Of a stretch of DNA of 64,000 nucleotides, positions 34,835-44,186 are shown one piece after another. Location: assembly GCA_963751665.1 (NCBI GenBank), contig CAVVVF010000010.1, positions 62,001 through 126,000 on the forward strand, read 5' to 3'. Source of the stretch: AC-69 sp963751665. Its GTDB lineage: Bacteria; Actinomycetota; UBA4738; HRBIN12. Positions within the stretch are counted from its first letter, which is position 1. Every line of letters starts with the position of its first letter. Made by a program: the position numbers and the translations under genes. Below the pieces are notes generated by a model. It had not been told where the DNA came from, did not search any database, and worked only from the letters and a program-made list of their open reading frames with translations.

Positions 34835-35858
34835 TCAGCCGCCGATCATCGACATGCTTCGCTCGGGCTGGACGAAGTCGGGGTGGTTGATGCGGTGTCC
34901 CGACCATTTGCGCCACACGGCGGTCCTGATGATCGACGCGAGCTCGCCGTCGCTCGCGCCGCCTCGAAGCGGCTCCCGGAGGTCCAGCTCCTCCAGGGCG
35001 AACAGGCACGAGCGGACCTGGCCCTCGGCGGTCAGGCGCAGGCGGTTGCAGGTCTCGCAGAACGGCTCGGTGACCGAGGCGATCACGCCGATCCCGCCTG
35101 GCGCGCCGTCGGCGAACCGGTACGAGGCGGCCGGCTCGTGGTCGGGTCCCTCGGACGCCAGGGGAACACGCGGTCGATGGCGTCCACGATCTGGCGCGAG
35201 GGCACGACCTTGGCCCGCTCCCACGCGTGGTCGGCGTCGAGCGGCATGTACTCGATGAACCGGATCACGTACCCGGTCTCTCGGGCCCAGGCCGCGAAGT
35301 CCACGATCTCGTCCTGGTTCTCCCCCCGATCACGACGCAGTTGATCTTGATGGGGGTCAGGCCGGCCTTGTCGGCGGCCTGCAAGCCGGCGAAGACCTTG
35401 TCCAGCGCGTCGCGCCGGGTCATCCCCTCGAACCGGTGCGGCATCAGCGAGTGGCACGAGACCGTGACCCGATCGAGGCCCGCCCGGGCCAGCGGCTCGG
35501 CCAACCGGTCGAGGAGGATCCCGTTCGTGGTCATCGACATGTCCAGGTCGGGCCCGGTCTCCCGGAACATCCGGACCAGGGTCGGCAGGTCGGCCCTGAC
35601 GGTGGGCTCTCCCCCGGTGACCTTGATGGAGCGGACCCCGAGCGAGACGAAGATCCCGAGCAGCCGGGTGAGCTCCTCGAAGGTGAGGATCTCTTCCTTG
35701 GGCAGCCACTTCAGCCCCTCGGCTGGCATGCAGAAGACGCAACGGAAGTTGCAGCGGTCGGTGACCGAGATACGCAGGTCGTCGGCCACCCGGCCGAAGG
35801 TGTCGATCAGCGAGCCCTCGGAGGGCGGGACGGTCTCGGGTGGCTGCCAGGTGTCCAT
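34835..35858 (-). CDS. moaA: GTP 3',8-cyclase MoaA (two frameshifts)
   Basis: MoaA, a radical SAM enzyme, starts molybdenum cofactor synthesis by cyclising GTP. It has the SAM cluster motif CNFRCVFC near residue 36, GGEPTVRADL, and the C-terminal cluster cysteines in FCETCNRLRLTAEGQVRSC, plus the usual MSMIGG end with its two glycines. The frame shifts near 35320 and 35160; repaired length is about 341 residues. ATG 35858 has GGAGG ten bases upstream on the minus strand. Confidence 0.92.
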
Positions 35859-35932
35859 GGTCGAACCTCCAGGCTACTCCTGCGGCGTGGAACCGGCCAT
35901 GGCGAGGCCGGCCCGATCAGCCTTTGAGTCGC

Positions 35933-36190
35933 TCAACCCTCCGCCGGTGAGCCCTCGGGCAGGAGCGACCGGACCGTGTCGAGGGCTGCCTGAAAGGCGT
36001 CCTCGCGCGGGGCGTCACCGGCCAGGCCCCGGCCCACCGCCGAGCCCAGCAGGAACGTCGCGAGGGGCGTGATGCGCCGCTCGACGCGGTGGGCCACGTC
36101 GCGGGCCGCCTGGAGCAGCTCCGCCGTCTCTCGGGAGCTCAGGGTGTCCTCGCCGAGGGCCTCGGCGAGCTGGTCGATCCAGTCCTCCAT
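35933..36190 (-). CDS. DUF6457-like small protein of the molybdenum cofactor region
   Basis: The 85-residue protein begins EDWIDQLAEALGED and contains LLQAARDVAHRVERRITPLATFLLG, a two-helix pattern I associate with DUF6457 proteins, often found near MobA or fused to it. ATG 36190 follows GGAGGAG on the minus strand. It lies just upstream of moaA on the same strand and divergent from the MogA-XdhC gene. Its function is unknown. Confidence 0.72.
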   Translation of the reverse strand: MEDWIDQLAEALGEDTLSSRETAELLQAARDVAHRVERRITPLATFLLGSAVGRGLAGDAPREDAFQAALDTVRSLLPEGSPAEG

Positions 36191-36235
36191 GGTTCTCCTC
36201 CCGGTTCGCGGGTCCCGTCTGGCAGGATATGGCGC

Positions 36236-37483
36236 ATGGGCCAGGCGTTCCGCGCGGCGGTGCTCACGGTGTCCGATGGCGTGACGGCCGGGACCCGCTC
36301 GGACGAGTCGGGCGAGGCCGCCGAGGACATGCTCCGCGGGGCAGGCTTCGACGTGGCCGGCCGCTCGTCCGTCCCGGACGAGCGGCCGGAGATCGAGGCT
36401 CGCCTGGTGGCCCTCGCGGACCAGGGCGTGCGGCTGGTCGTCACCACCGGTGGGACCGGCTTCGGCCCCCGCGACGTCACGCCCGAGGCCACCAGGGCCG
36501 TGATCGACCGCGAGGCCCCGGGACTGGGGGAGCTGATGCGGAGGGCGGGCCTGGAGAAGACGCCGATGGCGGCCCTGTCGCGCGCCGTCGCCGGGAGCCG
36601 GGGCGGGACCCTGATCCTGAACCTCCCCGGCAGCCCCGCCGGCGTTCGGGAGAGCCTGGACGCGGTCCTGCCGGTCCTCCCGCATGCGTTGGAGCTCCTC
36701 GCCGGCGCGACCGGCGCGCATCCCACCGGCCATGCCGAGACACTGCTCCAGCCGGCCGCAGGCGATGGTCCTCGGGCCTGGGTCGAGGCCAAGGCAGTCA
36801 AGGTCGTCGGCTCGCCGCCGTGCCGAGTCGGCAACCGAATGGCGATCGTCCCCGGTGGCCCCGTGAGCGGGACGCTCGGCTGCGCGGAGTTCGACGAGCA
36901 GGCGATCGCGGATGCGGCCGAGGTCTTCGCGTCGGGCGAACCGCAGACCCGGACGCTCCATCACGACCTCGGCGACGTCGAGGTGTTCTTCGAGCCTCAC
37001 CTTCCGCCGAAGCGCCTCGTGGTCGTGTCGGCGACCGACGTGGCTCGCGCGCTGCGCAGGTTCGCTGCGCCGTTCGGCTACCAGACGATCCTCGTAGAGC
37101 CGAGGGGAGAGCGGGTCACCGCCGAGGACGCGGGCGCGCCGGGCGGCACGGCACCCTCGCTCGACGGCTTGCTCGACGAGCGGACCGACGTCGTGTTCAC
37201 CGACCACGACGCGCCGGACGTGGCCGGGATGCTGGGCGCGGCGCTTCGTTCGCCGGCACGGTTCATCGGCGTCATGGGCAGCCGTCGCCACGTGGCCCCG
37301 TACCTCGACGACCTCCGGGCCATGGGGTTCACCGACCAGGAGCTGGCCAGGATCCGCTCCCCCGTGGGCCTCGACCTCGGCGGCCAGCGGCCCGAGGAGA
37401 TCGCGCTCTCGATCGCCGCGGGGCTCGTGGCGGCCGAGCACGGCCGGGACGCCGGCTGGATGGACCGGCGATTGAGGCCATGA
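36236..37483 (+). CDS. MogA/MoaB molybdopterin adenylyltransferase fused to an XdhC/CoxI domain
   Basis: Residues 1-160 form a MogA/MoaB domain (AVLTVSDGVTAGTRSDESG, TTGGTGFGPRDVTPEAT, LILNLPGSPAGV) that adenylates molybdopterin. Residues about 180-415 form an XdhC/CoxI protein: an N-terminal part with GTLGCAEFDEQA and a Rossmann part (RLVVVSATDVARAL, FIGVMGSRRHVAPYL, PVGLDLGGQRPEEIALSI). XdhC proteins bind and sulfurate Moco and hand it to xanthine dehydrogenase or CO dehydrogenase. The fusion joins Moco maturation to insertion. No dehydrogenase gene lies in the window. Confidence 0.85.
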   Translation: MGQAFRAAVLTVSDGVTAGTRSDESGEAAEDMLRGAGFDVAGRSSVPDERPEIEARLVALADQGVRLVVTTGGTGFGPRDVTPEATRAVIDREAPGLGELMRRAGLEKTPMAALSRAVAGSRGGTLILNLPGSPAGVRESLDAVLPVLPHALELLAGATGAHPTGHAETLLQPAAGDGPRAWVEAKAVKVVGSPPCRVGNRMAIVPGGPVSGTLGCAEFDEQAIADAAEVFASGEPQTRTLHHDLGDVEVFFEPHLPPKRLVVVSATDVARALRRFAAPFGYQTILVEPRGERVTAEDAGAPGGTAPSLDGLLDERTDVVFTDHDAPDVAGMLGAALRSPARFIGVMGSRRHVAPYLDDLRAMGFTDQELARIRSPVGLDLGGQRPEEIALSIAAGLVAAEHGRDAGWMDRRLRP

Positions 37484-38241
37484 GCGGCACCCAGCGCCAC
37501 GTTCGCAAGAACCGGAAGGACTGGGACCGGACCAGCGACGAGTACCAGCGCGAGCACGCCTCTCAGCTGAACCGGTGGGACCGGCTCTCATGGGGGACAT
37601 GGGGTGCGCCCGAGTCCAAGCTGAACGTCCTGGGCGACGTCGAGGGCAGGCGGGTGCTGGAGTTCGGATGCGGCGCCGCCCAGTGGTCCATCACCCTGGC
37701 CCGGATGGGTGCGTACCCGGTGGGCATGGACCTCTCGGCCCGACAGCTCGAGCACGCGAAGGGGTTGATGGCCCGGGCGGGCGTGTCGTTCCCGCTCGTG
37801 AACGCCGACGCCGAGCGGACCCCGTTCGCCGATGCGAGCTTCGACGTCGTGTTCTGCGACCACGGCGCCACGACCTTCGCCGACCCCTACCGCTCGATCC
37901 CGGAGGCCACCCGCCTGCTCCGGCCCGGCGGACTGTTCGCGTTCAACATCGAGAGCCCTATCCACTTCGTGTGCTGGAACGACGAGAAAGAGACGGTGGA
38001 CGACCGGCTCCACCTGGACTATTTCGGGATGCACAAGTGGGAGGACGATGAATCGGTCAACTTCATGCTCCCGTACGGCGAGTGGATCCGCCTGTTCCGC
38101 GCGAACGGCCTGGAGCTCGAGGACCTGATCGAACCGCGTCCGCCGGCCAACGCCCGGTCCACCTACCGCGACTACGCCGAGATCGGGTGGGCCCGTCGGT
38201 GGCCCGGCGAGAACATCTGGAAGCTCCGGAAACCCTGGTAG
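37480..38241 (+). CDS. Class I SAM-dependent methyltransferase
   Basis: The 253-residue protein has motif I VLEFGCGAAQWSITLARMG near residue 60, an acidic end of strand 2 (VGMDLSARQLEHAK), FDVVFCDHGATTF and LLRPGGLFAFNI, all of the methyltransferase_11 pattern. The substrate is unknown. The start overlaps the MogA-XdhC stop (ATGA), and the sulfatase start directly follows its stop, so it is in an operon whose parts have no obvious common job. Confidence 0.82.
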   Translation: MSGTQRHVRKNRKDWDRTSDEYQREHASQLNRWDRLSWGTWGAPESKLNVLGDVEGRRVLEFGCGAAQWSITLARMGAYPVGMDLSARQLEHAKGLMARAGVSFPLVNADAERTPFADASFDVVFCDHGATTFADPYRSIPEATRLLRPGGLFAFNIESPIHFVCWNDEKETVDDRLHLDYFGMHKWEDDESVNFMLPYGEWIRLFRANGLELEDLIEPRPPANARSTYRDYAEIGWARRWPGENIWKLRKPW

Positions 38242-39648
38242 ATGGGGCGGCCCTCGGTGCGGAGGACCGTGGGGGCGTCGCTTCTCGCGTTCCTTGTGCT
38301 TCTCGTGGCGGCGTTCGTCCCCTCCTCCCCGCCGCCGCCGGACCGGCGGCCCAACATCGTCCTGATCCTCACCGACGACCAGTCGCCCGACTCGCTCCCG
38401 CACGAGCCTCCCGTGATGCCTCAGCTGCAATCGATGATGGAAGACCCGGCGGATCACTGGATCACGTTCTCCAACGCCTTCTTGAACACGCCGCTGTGCT
38501 GCCCGTCCAGGGCCTCGATCCTCACCGGGAGGTACTCACACCACACGGGGGTCAGGACCAACTACGACGGCGAGAACCTCGACGAGTCATCGACCGTCGC
38601 CACCTGGCTGCACGCAGCCGGGTACCACACGGGCCTGATCGGCAAGTACGTGAACGGCTATCCGTTCGGCCCGAGCTCGTACGTCCCGGCCGGATGGGAC
38701 CGGTGGCTGGTGAAGCGCCAGGGCGACCAGGCCACCGCTTACTACCGGTACATCCTGATCGATCAGGGGTTCCCGGCCTACCGCGGCGACGGCCCGGAGA
38801 ACTACTCGACCGACGTCTACGCCGCCGCCGCAGCCTCGTTCATCCGCTCGGCGCCCTCGGGGCGCCCGTTCTTCCTGGAGGTCGCCCCCACCGCCCCGCA
38901 CCGTCCTTGGACGCAAGCCCCTCGTGACGTCGGGGCGTTCGCGGGGTTGCGGATAGCCGAGCCGCCGAGCGTTGGTGAGGAGGACGTGTCCGACAAGCCG
39001 GCCTGGGTCCAGGCCCTTTCTCCTATGGACGCAGAGCGGCGAGCGCAACTCCGTGCGATCCACCTGCGGTCCTTCGAGGCGCTCCTCTCGGTGGACGATC
39101 TGGTGGCCCGGGTGATCCGTGCGCTGCAGGACCGCGGCGTGCTGGAGAACACGGTCGTCGTCTTCATGACCGACAACGGCTTCTCGTTCGGCGAGCACCG
39201 GTGGGTGGGCAAGACGTGCGAGTACGAGGAGTGCATCGAGACGCCGTTCCTGGTGCGTTACCCGGGAGCCTCGCCCCACGTCGATCCGCGCCTCGTCTCC
39301 AACGTGGACCTGGCGCCGACGTTCGCCGAGCTGGCCGGGATCCAGCCGCCCTCACCCGTCGACGGGATGAGCCTCGTTCCGTTGCTCCAGGGTGATTCGT
39401 CCGCTCCGTGGCGAACCGGCCTTCTGAACGAGTACGTCGGCGATCGAAAGGTGCCGCCGTGGTGGGAGGTGCGGACCGCGGACTTCGCCTACGTGGAGCT
39501 GGCGACGGGCGAGACGGAGCTGTACGACCTGGCCGGCGTCGTCGGCTCCGCAGACCCCTACGAGCTCCAGAACCGGGCGGCCGATCCCGCCTACGCCGCC
39601 GTTCGGGCCCGGCTCTCGGCCGAGCTCGACGCGCTCCGGGCCGGCTGA
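38242..39648 (+). CDS. Exported type I sulfatase
   Basis: Sulfatases hydrolyse sulfate esters with a formylglycine made from cysteine. The 468-residue protein has an N-terminal membrane signal (about residues 10-28), NIVLILTDDQSPD with metal-binding aspartates, and the modification motif Cys86-Cys-Pro-Ser-Arg in CCPSRASILTGRY; later VFMTDNGFSFGEH gives the second metal pair. It lies on the outer face of the membrane. The start abuts the methyltransferase stop. No formylglycine-generating enzyme is visible here. Confidence 0.88.
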   Translation: MGRPSVRRTVGASLLAFLVLLVAAFVPSSPPPPDRRPNIVLILTDDQSPDSLPHEPPVMPQLQSMMEDPADHWITFSNAFLNTPLCCPSRASILTGRYSHHTGVRTNYDGENLDESSTVATWLHAAGYHTGLIGKYVNGYPFGPSSYVPAGWDRWLVKRQGDQATAYYRYILIDQGFPAYRGDGPENYSTDVYAAAAASFIRSAPSGRPFFLEVAPTAPHRPWTQAPRDVGAFAGLRIAEPPSVGEEDVSDKPAWVQALSPMDAERRAQLRAIHLRSFEALLSVDDLVARVIRALQDRGVLENTVVVFMTDNGFSFGEHRWVGKTCEYEECIETPFLVRYPGASPHVDPRLVSNVDLAPTFAELAGIQPPSPVDGMSLVPLLQGDSSAPWRTGLLNEYVGDRKVPPWWEVRTADFAYVELATGETELYDLAGVVGSADPYELQNRAADPAYAAVRARLSAELDALRAG

Positions 39649-39689
39649 GCTCGTTTCAGACCCGCGGCGCCCATCCGAGGGGTTGCTGC

Positions 39690-39695
39690 TAGCGT
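39690..39695 (+). promoter_or_regulatory. Leaderless-type -10 element of phosphoesterase gene 1
   Basis: TAGCGT lies seven bases before GTG 39703 with no Shine-Dalgarno sequence. Confidence 0.45.
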
Positions 39696-39702
39696 TCGCC
39701 TG

Positions 39703-41290
39703 GTGCAGGACGCGCCCGACCCCGATCTGCCTCCGTCCCGATCCGGGTCGTTCGGACGATTGTTCGAGCGAAGGCGCGGCTACCTCGGTTTCCTCCTCGT
39801 CGTCGCGCTCCTCATCGCGGGGCTGGCATGGGCGGACCGCCGTGGCGAAGGGCCAGGGGAGGAGAACGGGAGCGCTCCACCCCCCGGACCCTCGCCCTCG
39901 AGCGCGTCCCCCACGCCTACCTCGACCATCGAACCGGGATCGACGCCCATCAAGCACGTGGTCTTCGTGGTCAAGGAGAACCGAACGTTCAACAACTACT
40001 TCGCCACCTACCCGGGCGCGGCCGGGGCGACGACCGGCGGCACGATCCGTTGCTCCGTGGACGGGTGCCGGGACGGGCCGGCCGTCGAGCTGCACAGAGC
40101 CCGGGACGTCCAGGCCCACGACCTCACGCACTGCTTCCGGTGCGCCCTCACCGCCATCAACGGCGGGAAGATGAACGGGTTCAACTGGATGAACGGGCCC
40201 ATCCCCATGGACGCCGAACGAGCCAGGCTGTTCGGCCGCGACCTCTCCGGTTACACGTACTTCGATCGGAAGGGCATCCCGAACTACTGGGCCTACGCCG
40301 ACCGGTTCGTCCTCGCCGACCACTTCTTCACCTCGATGTACGGGCCCACGCTCCCCGAGCACCTGTACACGGTTGCGGCGCAAGCCAATGGGATCGTGGA
40401 CAACAAGAGCTCGACGGACCACGTCGGCAGCTACTGCGACGATCCCACCGAGTTCGCGACGCGCTTCCGGCCCGGGCTGTCGCCGGAGGACGTCGCATCG
40501 ATCACGGACCTGGAGGACCGGATCGACGCGAACGGCGACAACACCTACGCGCTGAGCCGGTACTGGGATCGGATCCGGCTGTGCTTCGACATCCCGGTCC
40601 TGCCCGACCAGCTCCAGGCCGAGGGCATCTCCTGGAAGTACTACGCGGAGGAGAACGCCTGGATGAACGCGCTCCAGATGATCCGCCACGTCCGGTTCGG
40701 CTCGATGTGGCGGCACGTCCGGCCACCCGGCGACTTCGTCCCCGACGTGCGACGGGGCGACCTGCCTGCCGTGTCGTGGGTCATCCCGCCCGAGTCCTAC
40801 AACGAGCATCCCGGCCTGGGAAAGAGCGTGTGCGCCGGCGAGAACTGGACCGTGAACCTGGTCAACAGCATCATGAAGAGCGAGTTCTGGCGGTCCACGG
40901 TCATCGTGGTGGTGTGGGACGATTTCGGCGGCTTCTACGATCCGGTCGCACCTCCGCACCTCGACCACATGGGCCTGGGGCCGCGAACGCCGGCGCTGAT
41001 CATCTCGCCGTACGCGGTGTCGGGTGACAGCCCGAACGGCGGGGCCGTCGACCACACGGTCTACGAGTTCTCGAGCGTGCTGCGGTTCATCGAGCTGGCC
41101 TTCGGGCTGGATCCCATGACCGAGCGGGACGCGAACGCCGATCCGCTCTCGGGCGCTTTGGACTTCGAGCACCCGAGGTTCAAGAAGCTGGTGCTCCCGC
41201 TCGCGACAGGACTGTCCGTACGGCACGACGTTCGCCCAGCTCGCCCCGAGCTGGCCGTTCGCCCGCACGATCGGCTCACCCCTGGACTGA
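39703..41290 (+). CDS. Exported phosphoesterase family protein 1 (phospholipase C/acid phosphatase type; one frameshift)
   Basis: The protein has a transmembrane anchor (about residues 27-44), a Pro/Ser/Thr linker and a PF04185-type domain: KHVVFVVKENRTFNNYF with the metal-binding Glu-Asn, NGGKMNGFNW, PNYWAYADRFVLADHFF, TLPEHLYTVAAQ and VVVWDDFGGFYD. The family hydrolyses phosphomono- or diesters outside the cell. The frame breaks near 41205; the next frame ends DCPYGTTFAQLAPSWPF and stops at 41290, about 528 residues. Its 3' end overlaps the convergent paralogue by 15 bases. Confidence 0.85.
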
Positions 41291-42661
41291 AGGGGCCGGA
41301 TCGTTCGGGAACTGCGGGCCGGGGCAGTCGGTTCGCATCGGCTGGGGATCGGGCTTCCTGGGCACCTGCGAGAAGTCGAAGGCCTCGGACAGGTTGCGGG
41401 CGTCCCGGTCCCGGTGCGTGAGCTGTGACAGGCCCCAGTTGTCCTCGATGAACCGAAGCACCGAGGAGAACTCACCGAGGGTGTGGTCGACGTAGCCGAC
41501 CTTCGCGTATGGCGAGATGAGCAACAGCGGAACCCGGATCCCGAAGCCGAACCGGTCCACCTGGGGAGGCGGGACGTGGTCGTAGATCCCGCCGTAGTCG
41601 TCCCAGGTGATGAAGATGGCCGTGTCCTTCCACATTGGGCTGGCCATGATGGCGTTCACGATCCGGGTGGTCCAGTTCTGGCCCCAGCAGAAGCTGTACT
41701 CGGGATGCTCGGAGAGCTCGAAGCGCGGCGTGACCCAGGTGACGGGAGGGAGGCGGTCGTCCCGGACGTCCTGCACCAACCCGTCCACCGGGAACACGTG
41801 CGACTGCCACAACTGCGTGTCCTGACGGATGTGGCGCACGGCGTCGTACGCGGACCACAGGTAGCCGTTCTGCATGTTCGTCGCCGAGTAGTAGGCCCAC
41901 GGGATCCCCGCCCGGAGCAGCAGGTCGCCCTCGGTCAGGAAGTCGAAGCAGGGGGGCACCTTCACCTCCTTGCCCTCGCTGTCCTGCACGGGAACGTAGC
42001 TCTGCTCGATCGAATCGCATCCCCACGCCTTGAACAGGCCGGTCGTCCGGTGGCGCTCCCGGAGTCGCTCGAGGTCCTGGACGGGGTTGTCGTGCGTCCC
42101 ACCCGACTGCGCCGCGATCGTGTACAGGTGGTTGGGGAACGACGGGCCCTGGGCCGAGGCGAAGAAGTTGTCCCCCAGGACGAAGCGCTTCGCCCAATGC
42201 CAGTAGGCCGGCAGGTCCGTCGGGCCGAACTGCGTGTAGGCGTACCGGTCCGCCGGCGCGCTCACCGAGGCGAAGCCGTCCATCTTCCCCCCGTTCCACG
42301 CCTTCAGCGCGCACGCGTAGCAGTGGACGATGTCGACGGGGATCCGGTCCGGGGCGGGCGTCAGCGGCCGGACGGTTCCTCCATCCAATCCGGTCGTCGC
42401 GCCGTCGGCGCCGGGGAACCGGCCGAAGAGGTTATCGAACGTCCTGTTCTCCTTGATGATGAACACGACGTGCTTGATCGGCCATCTCGTGGCGAACGAT
42501 GCCGCGTCGATCGGCTCGGGCCGCGTCCCGAGATCCGTGGGGGGCAACGGATTCCAGTCAGGCAGGCCGCTGGAGCACGCCACCGCCACGAGCAGGAGCG
42601 CCGAGGCGAGCGCGGCGGTGGACGAGGCCTGTCTCGAGGGACGGCGGGGGTCACCGCGCAT
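41276..42661 (-). CDS. Lipoprotein phosphoesterase family protein 2
   Basis: The 461-residue protein has a lipoprotein signal ending LLLVAVAC (Cys29) and the same domain as the gene at 39703: KHVVFIIKENRTFDNLFGRF, NGGKMDGF, YWHWAKRFVLGDNFFA, PNHLYTIAAQ and FITWDDYGGIYDH, then GEFSSVLRFIEDNW. The reading frame is intact. On the minus strand TAGGTT stands six bases before ATG 42661. It and protein 3 read the same way, 26 bases apart. Confidence 0.87.
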   Translation of the reverse strand: MRGDPRRPSRQASSTAALASALLLVAVACSSGLPDWNPLPPTDLGTRPEPIDAASFATRWPIKHVVFIIKENRTFDNLFGRFPGADGATTGLDGGTVRPLTPAPDRIPVDIVHCYACALKAWNGGKMDGFASVSAPADRYAYTQFGPTDLPAYWHWAKRFVLGDNFFASAQGPSFPNHLYTIAAQSGGTHDNPVQDLERLRERHRTTGLFKAWGCDSIEQSYVPVQDSEGKEVKVPPCFDFLTEGDLLLRAGIPWAYYSATNMQNGYLWSAYDAVRHIRQDTQLWQSHVFPVDGLVQDVRDDRLPPVTWVTPRFELSEHPEYSFCWGQNWTTRIVNAIMASPMWKDTAIFITWDDYGGIYDHVPPPQVDRFGFGIRVPLLLISPYAKVGYVDHTLGEFSSVLRFIEDNWGLSQLTHRDRDARNLSEAFDFSQVPRKPDPQPMRTDCPGPQFPNDPAPSVQG

Positions 42662-42667
42662 CCGGGG

Positions 42668-42673
42668 AACCTA
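42668..42673 (-). promoter_or_regulatory. Leaderless-type -10 element of phosphoesterase gene 2
   Basis: TAGGTT on the minus strand, six bases before ATG 42661. It lies between the ends of two genes, so gene 2 may have its own promoter inside the tandem pair. Confidence 0.45.
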
Positions 42674-42687
42674 TCCCAGAAGGCGAG

Positions 42688-44121
42688 CTACTTGCCGCCT
42701 GCCGTGGAGGAGGGCCCAGGCGGTGGATAGCGGGGGAGGAGCAGCGGCGGCAGAGGGGTTTGCGAGAAGTCGAACTCGGCTCGAAGGTCGCCCAGGATGG
42801 GGGCGTCCTCGCGCACGTCGGGCGGGGATCGGGGCGGCCGTCGGTGGCGGGGTCCAGCCGCTGGCCGCCGAGGAAGTCGTCCTCGATGAACTTCAGGTAC
42901 GCGTCGAACGACAGGGTCTGGTGGTCGATGTACCCCGGCTTCGCGTACGGGCTGATGACCAGGCCCGGAACGCGGAGGCCATAGCCCGCCCCATCCACCA
43001 CCGGCGGGACGACGTGGTCGTAGAACCCGCCCCAGTCGTCCCAGGACAGGAAGATCGCGGTGCTCGTCCAGTCGGGTCCCGTCATCGCCGCGTTCACCAG
43101 CCGGGTGACCCACGCCTGTCCCGCGCCGATGGAGGCCGGCGGGTGCTCGCTCACCGTGCCGTTCGGAACGACCCACGAGACCGCCGGGAGGCTGCCGGTC
43201 CGGGCCGCCGCGAGGAACTGGCGGACGGGCTGGATGTTGCCGAGCTGGCCGTCCTGGTGCACGGTCTGGAACTCCGGCAGTGGGTTCCAGATCTCCGGCG
43301 TGCCCACGCCCTGGAGCTCGGGGGCGCAGAACATCGCGGCATCCGCGCAGTCGGGCTGCGTGCCGGGCGCTACGTAGTAGGACCAGCTCACGCCGGCTTG
43401 GTGGAGCAGGTAGGTGATGTCCGTCCATTGGTACGGGGTGGGGTCGTTGGCCGGCTCCCTGCGCTTGTACGCCTGCCGGTACAGGTCTGTCCGGCACCGC
43501 TGCACGTCGTCGGGAACCGGACACGACGCCGACCAGCCGGAGACCATGGCAAGGTGGGCGGGGAGGCTCCAGGAGGCGACCGGCTCGAACATGTGGTCCT
43601 GCAGGACGAAGTGCTGGGCGTAGGCCCAGTAGTTCGGGATCTCGCGGGCGTCGTGCCACCCCATGGCGTCGGGCTGTCCTCGCCGCCCCACGAACTGCGT
43701 GCAGTCAGGGCTGAACGGGTTCAGGGCGCAGTAACTGTGGCGCGCCCTCCAGTGCGCTGCGCACGAACCCGTTCATCTTCCCGCCGTCGATGTCTGCCGT
43801 AGCGTCCGGATAGCCGTGCGGTCCGCCCTCGTTGATAAGCGAGGGATCGTGGAACGGACGGACGCACCGGTTGATCTGGGGATCGGGGACGCACACGGTC
43901 GGCCGTCCGCGCTGCATGGGGATCCCATCGGCGCCCGGATAGGTCCCGAAGTACGAGTCGAACGACCGGTTCTCCTGCATGATCACGATCACGTGCCGGA
44001 TCGTGTGGATGCCGCCCGTCGCTTCCGCTCGGCCCTGAAGGTGACCCTTGGCCACGGCCGCGCAGGCCCCGGCCACGATGGCGAGGGCGGCCACGAGCGC
44101 GAAGCGGCGGAGGGGTTCCAC
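42688..44121 (-). CDS. Exported phosphoesterase family protein 3 (two frameshifts)
   Basis: A third paralogue: signal with FALVAALAIVAGACA, RHVIVIMQENRSFDSYFGTY, DGGKMNGFV, then after a frame break near 43738 the parts NYWAYAQHFVLQDHMF, SWDDWGGFYDHV and ISPYAKPGYIDHQ. A second break near 42830 restores DVREDAPILGDLRAEFDFSQ and the stop at 42688. GTG 44121 is the likely start, giving about 478 residues. It is more distant from the other two, having VPDD and RCRTDLYRQAYKRR inserts. Confidence 0.8.
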
Positions 44122-44186
44122 GGCGTTCGGCTTCCATTCGACCGAACGCGATGCGAGGTTCGGCCCGCCGGCCCACGCGGTCGGGC

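Noticed and set aside
35859..35932. A molybdenum cofactor riboswitch upstream of moaA
   Set aside because: The gap is only about 75 bases and contains no long multi-helix fold; the moaA start has an ordinary Shine-Dalgarno sequence.
39352..41475. A 707-codon antisense frame opposite phosphoesterase gene 1
   Set aside because: It is a compositional shadow of a gene whose motifs are all on the plus strand.
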